Source of the DNA: JAHEYF01 sp045805185 | GTDB taxonomy: Bacteria; Bacteroidota; Bacteroidia; B-17B0; Aurantibacillaceae | Assembly: GCA_045805185.1 (NCBI GenBank) | Contig: JBJMLS010000091.1 | Coordinates: 1 to 20,903 of the forward strand | Length of the DNA stretch: 20,903 nucleotides | Direction of reading: 5' to 3' | Shown: piece by piece, positions 15,571 through 20,903 of the stretch | Numbering within the stretch: position 1 is the first letter of the stretch | How the letters are laid out: every line of letters starts with the position of its first letter | Position numbers and translations under genes: made by a program | The notes under the pieces: generated by a model | Databases searched by the model: none | Seen by the model: the letters and a program-made list of their open reading frames with translations, nothing else | Told to the model about the DNA's origin: nothing

Positions 15571-16080
15571 TTAACCTTTGTTTTTTCGGCTTGGTTTGTC
15601 ATCCTGTAAAACCAGCTCATCCTGTTGTTTCAATTCCTTTATTCCAATAATGTGTTTTACCGACAGGTTTAAATTCAGCAATTCTTTTCCAATAAGACGG
15701 CTCCTGTGGCATTCTTCAGGCTTTGTTTCGCTACACATGACCGCGACCGGGATATGTTTCTGCTGGGCTGTGAGAAGCCGCTTTAAGCCTTCTTTAAAAA
15801 AAGATTTAGCCACTATTATTTCATAGCTGATCTTTCCATCCGGGTAACAGTCTTCATTCTTTGGCCTTCCGCCAAGAAGATCGCCAAGGTAAACATAAGT
15901 AATTCCGTGCTTTTCCAACTCTTGTTTTAATGCGTGCTGGTTGTATTGCGGGTTGAACCTGGAATAGGGGATCGAGCGCACATCGGCCAGGTAGGTGATC
16001 TCAAAAGATCTCAATTCCTCAATTAATACTTCAATCGGTTTCCTCCCGTGTCCGATGGAATAAATATACGTTTCTTCCAA
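15571..16080 (-). CDS. DUF488 family protein
   Basis: This is a 169-residue cytoplasmic protein from the TTG at 16080. Family landmarks are YSIGHGRKPIEVLIEEL (7-23), LADVRSIPYSRFNPQYN (31-47), YLGDLLGGRP (64-73) and VMCSETKPEECHRSRLIG (114-131) with Cys116, Cys124, His125 and Arg126. DUF488 proteins are conserved but their biochemical role is not established; the Cys/His/Arg cluster looks like an active or binding site. The TTG start is supported by AAAGGAGG just upstream and by the family's usual YSIGH beginning. An ATG at 16182 would overlap the TPR gene by 89 bases with non-conserved sequence. The gene starts 13 bases after the TPR gene stop, so the two are co-transcribed and probably translationally coupled. 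Confidence 0.85.
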   Translation of the reverse strand: MEETYIYSIGHGRKPIEVLIEELRSFEITYLADVRSIPYSRFNPQYNQHALKQELEKHGITYVYLGDLLGGRPKNEDCYPDGKISYEIIVAKSFFKEGLKRLLTAQQKHIPVAVMCSETKPEECHRSRLIGKELLNLNLSVKHIIGIKELKQQDELVLQDDKPSRKNKG

Positions 16081-16084
16081 AATT

Positions 16085-16092
16085 CCTCCTTT
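16085..16092 (-). promoter_or_regulatory. Shine-Dalgarno site that decides the DUF488 start
   Basis: AAAGGAGG on the minus strand lies 4 bases before the TTG at 16080, just past the end of the preceding TPR gene (stop at 16094). It is the strongest ribosome binding site noticed in the window and identifies the TTG as the start. Confidence 0.6.
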
Positions 16093-16093
16093 C

Positions 16094-17569
16094 TCAATCC
16101 TTCTTTGCCAGCCGCTGAAGCTGACGGTTGATGTATCTTTCCGGCGTAAGTAAAGCTTTTTGTATGCGTCGCGCATAGACAATGCTGTCGGTTACTTCCT
16201 TGTTTTTTTCATGCAATAGATCAAAGGCCTCGTCTACTTTTTGCTTCTGCAGTTCAATGATCTCTTTCTGTTTCCGCGCGATCCTGAACCGCCGGAACAG
16301 CAGGAGCGAAAAGCAGGCAACCAGCAGTAAAACGGTCGCAATTGCATATATGATGACGCGTTGCTTTTTCTTTTCTTCACTTGCAATGGCTTTGAGCTTT
16401 TCCTGTTCCGCGAGAGATTTGATCTCCAGCTCATGTTCTTTTTTCTCTACTTCAAAACTGGTCTTCAGCTCACTTAACTGTTTACTGTTCTCTTCGTTGA
16501 AAATGCTATCCGTAAGTTGCTTGAAAAGCACATGATTCTTATATGCTTCTTTATAGCGCCCTGTTTTTTCATACAGTTCCGACAAACCCTGGTAACAAAG
16601 CCTCATGCTTTCTATTGAGTTATTCTCCCTGGCCATTTCCAATCCCGATTCATAGGCCTTTAATGCTTCCTTATTGTTCCCTGTCCGGAAATACAGTGAG
16701 CCCATGTTGATGTAACTGTCTCCTAAGCCGATCCTGTCATGCAGCTTCTTTCGTATTTTCAACGATTCCATTTCATATTTCAGAGCATTGATGTAGTCGC
16801 CTTGCTCCTGGCAGATCACACCAATATTGTCATAACAGCGCGCAACACCCATTGTGTCACCTCTCTCTTCGCGGATCTTCAGTGATTTTAGAAAATACTC
16901 AATAGCTTTCGGATAATTTTTTTGCTCGGAGTAAACGATTCCGATATTGTTATAGCTGGAAGCAATGGTGCGCTTATCCTTCCTTTTTTCAGCGAGCTTT
17001 AAGGTTTGATTATAGTATTCGATCGCCTTGGGGTAGTTGGACTGCATATCGTAAACGAGCCCGATGTTATTGAGCGAATTTCCCATTCCTTTCTCATCTC
17101 CGATCGCTTCAAAGATCTTCAAAGCTTTGAGCTGGTTGGATAATGCACCGGGATAATCCGATTGTTCGTTATAGGAAAGACCTATATTACTGTAACATTC
17201 TGCAACCTGTCTTTTGTCATTCAGTTCTTCAAAAAGTGGTAGAGAAGCCTGGTAATTTTTTATTGCGGCCTTATAATCGGCCCGGTTGTAGCAAATATCG
17301 CCCAGATTTACCCAGGCATAAGCGAGTCCTTTCTTAAAAGAGATCTTTTCTCCGAGACCAATGGCTTTTTCAGCATAAGAGAGGGCTTTATCGGATTCGC
17401 CTTCCTTATTGAAACAAATAGAAAGCAGGTTCAAGGTATTTACCTTATTGCTGTCTTCCTTTTGAGTTTTAAGAACAGCTAAGAGAGAATCGGCTTTTTG
17501 AGGAATAGCAGTTTGGATCCCCGACAGGAAAAATAAGAATATAATTGAAAATGCAGGAAGGCGATTCAT
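16094..17569 (-). CDS. TPR sensor-like membrane protein with DSIxYAxRIQ linker and no output domain
   Basis: This is a 491-residue protein. A signal peptide (1-24, ending IPQ) precedes eight TPR units of about 40 residues (roughly 40-360), each with the xxxxYxNIGxxYxEQxDYxxAIxYxxxSLKI pattern of the kinesin-light-chain type. A Lys/Glu-rich helix, one TM helix (405-425) and a cytoplasmic coiled coil (about 427-465) follow. It ends with DSIVYARRIQKALLTPERYI (461-480) and a short basic tail. In Bacteroidota this DSIxYAxRIQ segment normally links such sensors to a SpoIIE-type PP2C phosphatase; here the protein stops first and the next gene is unrelated. It may be a natural short variant acting through a partner. 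No frameshifted phosphatase sequence is visible downstream. The DUF488 gene follows 13 bases later. Confidence 0.82.
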   Translation of the reverse strand: MNRLPAFSIIFLFFLSGIQTAIPQKADSLLAVLKTQKEDSNKVNTLNLLSICFNKEGESDKALSYAEKAIGLGEKISFKKGLAYAWVNLGDICYNRADYKAAIKNYQASLPLFEELNDKRQVAECYSNIGLSYNEQSDYPGALSNQLKALKIFEAIGDEKGMGNSLNNIGLVYDMQSNYPKAIEYYNQTLKLAEKRKDKRTIASSYNNIGIVYSEQKNYPKAIEYFLKSLKIREERGDTMGVARCYDNIGVICQEQGDYINALKYEMESLKIRKKLHDRIGLGDSYINMGSLYFRTGNNKEALKAYESGLEMARENNSIESMRLCYQGLSELYEKTGRYKEAYKNHVLFKQLTDSIFNEENSKQLSELKTSFEVEKKEHELEIKSLAEQEKLKAIASEEKKKQRVIIYAIATVLLLVACFSLLLFRRFRIARKQKEIIELQKQKVDEAFDLLHEKNKEVTDSIVYARRIQKALLTPERYINRQLQRLAKKD

Positions 17570-17650
17570 AGGTATACCCGAAAACTAAAAATACACTATT
17601 CCCCGAAAATAAAATGTTAAACCTGATAATTCGTTTGGATCCCTGGTAGA

Positions 17651-19078
17651 TCAGGAATTATGTTCCAGTTGTTTTGCAAAGCCCATCACAGTTGCATCTT
17701 CAAAAGGCCGGCCCATCAGCTGAAGGCCGAATGGCAGTCCATTACTATGCGTGCCGGCAGGGATAGAAATGGCAGGAATGCCGGTAATGTTCGCCTGTAC
17801 GGTAAAAATATCCTCCAGGTACATTTTAATAGGATCGGCGCTGTTCTTTCCAAACTCAAAGGCGGTTCCGGGAGTGGAAGGCGTGAGGATGAGATCATAA
17901 TTACCAAAGATCTCCAGTGTTTTTTTACGCAATAAGCTCCGCACTTTCTGAGCCTTTGAATAATAAGCATCATAATAACCGGCGCTCAGTACAAAAGTAC
18001 CGAGCATGATGCGTCGCTTTACTTCTTTTCCAAAGCCCTCACTTCTGGATTTTTTATAAGTACTCTCCAGGTCAGTTGCATTCGGGCTCCTGTATCCGTA
18101 ATGAACGCCATCGAAACGTGAAAGGTTGGAAGAAGCTTCTGCAGTTGTGAGCACGTAATAAGTCGGGACAAGATAATCAAGGTAAGGAAAATCAACCCCT
18201 TCAACCGTAAATCCTTTACTGCGCAAATTTTCAATGGTTCTGTTGATGGATGCTTTAATTTCCGGATCAAGTCCTTCGCTTTCGATGCAATCCTTTAAAT
18301 AAGCGATACGTGGTTTCGTATTGAATTCCTTTACTTCTTTGCTATATGCGGGAACAGGTTTTTGAGATGCCGTGCCGTCGTATTCATCGGCCCCTGCAAT
18401 GATTTCCATGATCAATGCCGCGTCATCCACATTTTTGGTCAGCGGTCCTACCTGGTCGAATGAAGAAGCATAAGCAATAAGTCCCCAGCGTGAAACCCTT
18501 CCATAAGTCGGTTTATAACCTACCACGCCGCAGAAGGAAGCGGGCTGACGAATGGAGCCGCCGGTATCACTTCCAAGAGCTACGTGACAAAGGTCCGCGG
18601 CAACAGCTGCGGTGGCTCCCCCGGAAGAACCTCCGGGAACAAATTTTTCATTATGCGGATTCAATACATTGCCATAAGCGGAGTTCTCATTACTGCTGCC
18701 CATGGCAAATTCGTCGCAATTGCAGCGCCCGATAATAATGGCATCTTCTGCCAGCAAGCGCTCAACAACGGTAGAACTGTATAGCGAGGTGAAATTTTCA
18801 AGAATTTTTGAAGAAGCTGAAACTTTGTGCCCTTTGTAGCAGATGTTGTCTTTCAGCGCAACAATGACGCCTGCAAGTCTTCCGCCTTTACCGGATCTCA
18901 ACTTTTCATCAATGGTTTTTGCCTGCGCAAGAGCGCTATCTGCAAAAACTTCAAGATAAATGTTAAGGTGTTTTTTATGCTCAATGGCTTTGAGCAATTC
19001 CTCTACCAGCTTTGAGCAGCTGACAGCGCCTGAATCCAGGTCATTATGTAAAGAGCTTATATTCTTAAAAGAATACAC
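17651..19078 (-). CDS. gatA: Asp-tRNA(Asn)/Glu-tRNA(Gln) amidotransferase subunit A
   Basis: This 475-residue amidase-signature enzyme releases ammonia from glutamine for GatB to amidate misacylated Glu-tRNA(Gln) (and possibly Asp-tRNA(Asn)). The Ser-cisSer-Lys triad is intact: Lys76 in VALKDNI, Ser151 in PGGSSGG and Ser175 in GSDTGGSIRQPA. Further signature segments are GRCNCDEFAMGSSNENSAYGN (117-137) and GYKPTYGRVSRWGLIAYASSFDQVGP (187-212). Length is normal and the end (FGLQLMGRPFED, then a short helix) is complete. Start and stop are unambiguous. It follows tatA by 17 bases and is probably transcribed with it from the tatA promoter; gatB and gatC are not in the window. Confidence 0.96.
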   Translation of the reverse strand: MYSFKNISSLHNDLDSGAVSCSKLVEELLKAIEHKKHLNIYLEVFADSALAQAKTIDEKLRSGKGGRLAGVIVALKDNICYKGHKVSASSKILENFTSLYSSTVVERLLAEDAIIIGRCNCDEFAMGSSNENSAYGNVLNPHNEKFVPGGSSGGATAAVAADLCHVALGSDTGGSIRQPASFCGVVGYKPTYGRVSRWGLIAYASSFDQVGPLTKNVDDAALIMEIIAGADEYDGTASQKPVPAYSKEVKEFNTKPRIAYLKDCIESEGLDPEIKASINRTIENLRSKGFTVEGVDFPYLDYLVPTYYVLTTAEASSNLSRFDGVHYGYRSPNATDLESTYKKSRSEGFGKEVKRRIMLGTFVLSAGYYDAYYSKAQKVRSLLRKKTLEIFGNYDLILTPSTPGTAFEFGKNSADPIKMYLEDIFTVQANITGIPAISIPAGTHSNGLPFGLQLMGRPFEDATVMGFAKQLEHNS

Positions 19079-19095
19079 AAACAGTCGTTACAGAA

Positions 19096-19260
19096 TTATT
19101 TTTTTTCGGGAGTGTTGGTATTGTCCACGCCGTCTTTCGCATCTTTGAACTCTTTCATGCCTTTTCCGAGACCGCGCATAAGTTCAGGAATTTTCTTTCC
19201 TCCGAACATTAACAGGATCACAGCGATGATGAGAACGATCTCCCAGGTACCTAATTTCAT
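19096..19260 (-). CDS. tatA: Sec-independent translocase subunit TatA/E, 54 aa
   Basis: This short gene encodes MKLGTWEIVLIIAVILLMFG followed by GKKIPELMRGLGKGMKEFKDAKDG and a hydrophilic tail ending in EKK. It has the TatA layout: one N-terminal TM helix (about 7-20) with the conserved FGGKKIPEL hinge, an amphipathic helix (about 22-42, G.K.MKEFK), then a charged tail. TatA oligomers form the pore that moves folded twin-arginine proteins across the inner membrane with TatC, which is not here. A single TatA-type protein is normal in Bacteroidota. It has its own promoter, and gatA begins 17 bases after its stop, so the two form an operon. The gene is easily missed because it is so short. Confidence 0.93.
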   Translation of the reverse strand: MKLGTWEIVLIIAVILLMFGGKKIPELMRGLGKGMKEFKDAKDGVDNTNTPEKK

Positions 19261-19285
19261 TGGTGTTGATTTTAATAATGAGCCC

Positions 19286-19293
19286 CAAAGATA
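19286..19293 (-). promoter_or_regulatory. -7 box of the tatA-gatA operon
   Basis: TATCTTTG on the minus strand matches TAnnTTTG exactly and lies 25 bases before the tatA ATG. No clear TTG is seen at -33. It sits in the 87-base gap shared with the divergent epimerase gene. Confidence 0.5.
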
Positions 19294-19347
19294 CGAAATT
19301 TAGCAGGAAACGGGAAAATTAAATATTTTTAGAGAAAATTAGTCAAA

Positions 19348-19755
19348 ATGTTAAAAAAGATAGAGCATATCGGCATTGCCGTTAAAGATATAAAGGCGTC
19401 AAATGAGCTGTTCACAAAGCTTTTCGGCAAGGCCTTTTATAAAATGGAAACGGTGGAAAGCGAACAGGTTTCTACCTCTTTTTTCATGCTGGGTGAGAGC
19501 AAGATCGAGTTGCTCGAAGCCAGCGGAGCGGATAGCTCCATTGCAAAATTCATTGAGAAAAAAGGTGAAGGGATCCACCATATCGCGTATGACGTGGATG
19601 ATATTCATGCAGAGATGAAGCGCCTGCAGGATGAAGGCTTTGAACTCATCCACAAAGAACCAAAAAAAGGAGCGGACAACAAGCTGATCTGTTTTTTACA
19701 TCCGAAAAGCACGAATGGCGTGCTGGTGGAACTCTGCCAGGAGATCAAAGGATAA
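19348..19755 (+). CDS. mce: Methylmalonyl-CoA epimerase
   Basis: This 135-residue protein has the VOC-fold layout of two betaalphabetabetabeta modules. It interconverts (S)- and (R)-methylmalonyl-CoA, linking propionyl-CoA carboxylation to methylmalonyl-CoA mutase and succinyl-CoA. Probable metal ligands are His7 (KKIEHIGIAV), Glu54 (SKIELLEASG), His77 or His78 (GEGIHHIAYDVDDI) and Glu128 (GVLVELCQE), matching the order seen in characterised epimerases. Length is typical for the family. It is divergent from tatA, with 87 bases between the start codons. A TATTTTTA at 19324-19331 could be a weak -7 box (one mismatch). No mutase or carboxylase gene is in the window. Confidence 0.92.
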   Translation: MLKKIEHIGIAVKDIKASNELFTKLFGKAFYKMETVESEQVSTSFFMLGESKIELLEASGADSSIAKFIEKKGEGIHHIAYDVDDIHAEMKRLQDEGFELIHKEPKKGADNKLICFLHPKSTNGVLVELCQEIKG

Positions 19756-19770
19756 GTTCTTCCTTCGAAA

Positions 19771-19842
19771 TTTTTCAACACGGAGTTAAAAGGAGTGAAC
19801 AAAGGCAGTTTTGTTTACACCAGAGGCCCGAAGACGCAGAGG
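19771..19842. repeat. Degenerate CACAGAG-type repeat block, copy 1
   Basis: Starting with TTTTTCAACACGGAG, this block holds CACGGAG (19779-19785), CACCAGAGG (19818-19826) and GACGCAGAGGG (19833-19842). The units resemble the widespread intergenic 'CACAGAGGCACGGAG' simple repeats that often flank GxxExxY-type genes. The resemblance is recalled and no such gene is in the window. Confidence 0.45.
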
Positions 19843-19883
19843 GATATTTCTTGGGACATTTAGTGTAATTCAATTCTCCCAGA

Positions 19884-19935
19884 TTTTTTCAAACACAGAG
19901 ATCCGGGAGGGAGCGGAGGTTCACAGAGAAGCAAT
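19884..19935. repeat. Degenerate CACAGAG-type repeat block, copy 2
   Basis: TTTTTTCAAACACAGAG opens this block, nearly repeating the opening of copy 1 about 113 bases earlier. It contains CACAGAG (19894-19900), GCGGAGG (19913-19919) and CACAGAG again (19922-19928). Confidence 0.5.
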
Positions 19936-19986
19936 TATGTTTCTTGTGTACATCGGAAACTCAAAGATACAGAAAGTGTTAATTCC

Positions 19987-20051
19987 GGCCCCAGATGGGC
20001 CTGACATTACTAGAAAAATACGAGGTAAGGTCTATTGCCCCGGAGGGGCAA
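19987..20051. repeat. Palindromic REP-like sequence
   Basis: GGCCC-CAGAT-GGGCC (19987-20001) and TTGCCCC-GGA-GGGGCAA (20035-20051) are perfect inverted repeats with stems of 5 and 7 bp, 33 bases apart. A GC-rich palindrome followed by AAAACATTATG is typical of short dispersed palindromic elements in Bacteroidota genomes. Copy number cannot be known from one window. Confidence 0.4.
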
Positions 20052-20111
20052 AACATTATGATTAATTCACGATAACAAGATTAAAATTCAAATTGGATTT
20101 TACCAAAAGAA

Positions 20112-20825
20112 TTACTGCGTAAGGATCGGTGCATTATCCGCTACCTTATTCCCGCCGAATAAATATTTCAGAGAAAGTTGGAAGCTCATGTTATTGCCGT
20201 TGTTAAAGGTATAACGGATAACTGAATAATTAAAGGCGTTACGTCTTATCGCCGGAACGATCGAATTGGTATAGCGAAGGCAGAAATAATAGTTTTCCGA
20301 AAAATTATAGTCGAGTCCGAATAGCAGGCTGATGTCGTTCGGATTGAATGACCTCGAAGCGCCGGAAATGGCATAATTGGCTTCGCCAACAACAGTGCTC
20401 CGGATCAGCTTCCCATAAGAAACCCCGGCTTCGAAATCGTAGTTCTCCCTTAGCTTTTTGAACATGGTGAACCTCATGTGGTGTTTTATCATTATGGGTA
20501 CTTCCACATAATTCAATGCGATCTTGAAATAACCGTAATTATTTGAATCAGGCGGCTGAAGACTTCCCTTCTGGGTAAAATTCATTTCGAACTGCAGGGT
20601 GTTTTTTTCGTCCAGGCGGGTATTCACGATAGCTCCGGCAGTTATTCCTGCCTTGCGGAAATGCCTGCCGCGGTATAAATGCGTGCCGCCGATATTGCTG
20701 TCTGTTATTCCTCCTGAGATGCCTGCCCTGAAACGTGGCTGTGCCTGTTGCGCTTCCAGGACAAATGGAGCTGAAGCTAAGATGAGCAGGTAAACAAGGA
20801 TTATTTTTTTGTAAAAAGCGTCCAT
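20112..20825 (-). CDS. PorT-family outer-membrane beta-barrel protein
   Basis: This 237-residue protein has a signal peptide (about 1-26, ending VLEAQ). The rest is alternating beta strands consistent with an 8-stranded barrel: FRAGISGGITDSNIGG (32-47), KAGITAGAIVNTRL, TLQFEMNFTQKGS, KIALNYVEVPIMIKHHM, YDFEAGVSYGKLI, DISLLFGLDYNFSENYYFCLRYTNS and a final strand MSFQLSLKYLFGG. The MNFTQKG and LNYVEVPI signatures fit the OMP_b-brl_2/PorT family common in Bacteroidota. Whether it is the T9SS component PorT itself cannot be decided from sequence alone, because the family has many paralogues. It starts 1 base after the stop of an upstream gene, so it is the distal member of an operon. Confidence 0.82.
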   Translation of the reverse strand: MDAFYKKIILVYLLILASAPFVLEAQQAQPRFRAGISGGITDSNIGGTHLYRGRHFRKAGITAGAIVNTRLDEKNTLQFEMNFTQKGSLQPPDSNNYGYFKIALNYVEVPIMIKHHMRFTMFKKLRENYDFEAGVSYGKLIRSTVVGEANYAISGASRSFNPNDISLLFGLDYNFSENYYFCLRYTNSIVPAIRRNAFNYSVIRYTFNNGNNMSFQLSLKYLFGGNKVADNAPILTQ

Positions 20826-20826
20826 T

Positions 20827-20903
20827 TTATTTCATTTTCTCCGATTCGACATAGAAATTCGCATCGACTTTAAAATCAGCAGCGGTTTTTAGCGTCGTTT
20901 TTA
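20827..20903 (-). CDS. C-terminal end of an unidentified upstream gene
   Basis: The last 24 codons of a minus-strand gene enter from the right edge, reading KTTLKTAADFKVDANFYVESEKMK and then TAA (20829-20827). One base separates the stop from the PorT-like ATG, so the two are translated from the same mRNA. Too little is visible to name it. Confidence 0.5.
   Translation of the reverse strand, partial: KTTLKTAADFKVDANFYVESEKMK

Larger units (their letters stand above)
19756..20111. other. Gene-free interval with degenerate repeats and palindromes
   Basis: This 356-base gap between mce and the PorT-like gene has no convincing coding sequence. An open frame of 84 codons on the plus strand (19811-20065) runs through repeats and has no protein-like pattern. 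It contains two diverged CACxGAG-rich blocks (described separately), two palindromes near 19987-20001 and 20035-20051, and an AT-rich stretch at 20060-20111. No terminator with a clear T-tract was found for either flanking gene. Confidence 0.6.

Noticed and set aside
15531..15620. Upstream start for the BNR propeller protein
   Set aside because: It would place 30 residues before the signal peptide and overlap the end of the DUF488 gene by 50 bases; the GTG at 15530 gives a proper N-terminal signal sequence.
16081..16182. ATG at 16182 as start of the DUF488 gene
   Set aside because: It overlaps the TPR gene by 89 bases, the added residues do not resemble the family, and a strong Shine-Dalgarno marks the TTG at 16080.
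19962..19969. TATCTTTG on the minus strand in the intergenic gap
   Set aside because: It has no -33 TTG and would read only into the 3' end of mce; probably a chance match.
19811..20065. 84-codon open frame on the plus strand
   Set aside because: It runs across the repeat blocks and both palindromes, has an Arg-rich start derived from repeat sequence and no recognisable domain.
1..20903. Signs of a CRISPR array, prophage, toxin-antitoxin or defence island
   Set aside because: No regularly spaced repeats, integrase, transposase, nuclease or paired small toxin genes were found on either strand.

Overview
The window looks like a chromosomal segment of a free-living member of the Bacteroidota; no genus can be named from it. 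The evidence is: two secreted beta-propeller proteins ending in type IX secretion (T9SS) sorting domains, one type B (gliding-motility-associated) and one type A; several promoters of the Bacteroidota form TTG-N19/20-TAnnTTTG; a TPR-TM-coiled-coil protein with the DSIxYAxRIQ linker typical of this phylum; PorT-family and CDICGC-motif outer-membrane barrels; and few Shine-Dalgarno sites. GC content appears moderate (low to mid 40s percent by eye). I see no tRNA, rRNA, CRISPR array, phage gene or intact insertion sequence.

Layout, left to right. (1) 1-1358, plus strand: the C-terminal end of rbfA, then an FtsX/LolC-like permease 2 bases later. (2) 1365-3939, minus strand: dusB followed by a secreted TPR protein that has its own promoter. 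(3) 3965-4843, plus strand: a CPBP intramembrane protease, divergent from dusB with only 25 bases between the start codons, ending in a clear terminator. (4) 4881-6755, minus strand: a three-gene envelope operon of a small exported Cys-rich protein, a putative outer-membrane barrel whose mature end carries CDICGC, and a lipoprotein. It is probably metal (copper)-related and is the most intriguing unit here. (5) 6866-8377, minus strand: an MltD-type lytic transglycosylase with LysM domains and a textbook terminator. (6) 8568-8960, plus strand: a small membrane protein with a PH-like tail. (7) 8976-12921, minus strand: a surface RCC1 propeller protein (T9SS type B), a membrane-anchored alpha/beta hydrolase, and a lipoprotein with its own promoter and terminator. 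(8) 13023-17569, minus strand: a TPR-TM protein, a DUF488 protein, and a large BNR/sortilin-type propeller protein with a T9SS type A tail. (9) 17651-19260, minus strand: tatA (54 aa) and gatA. (10) 19348-19755, plus strand: methylmalonyl-CoA epimerase. (11) 19756-20111: the only long gene-free stretch, holding degenerate repeats and palindromes. (12) 20112-20903, minus strand: a PorT-like barrel and the end of an upstream gene.

Functionally the window mixes housekeeping genes (ribosome maturation, tRNA dihydrouridylation, Gln-tRNA amidation, Tat export, propionate/methylmalonyl metabolism) with cell-envelope genes (lipoprotein transport, peptidoglycan turnover, surface propellers, outer-membrane barrels). 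No single large novel system is obvious. The best candidates for follow-up are the Cys-rich/CDICGC/lipoprotein operon, the pair of T9SS propeller proteins, the TPR sensor that lacks an output domain, and the repeat-containing gap near 19.8-20.05 kb.
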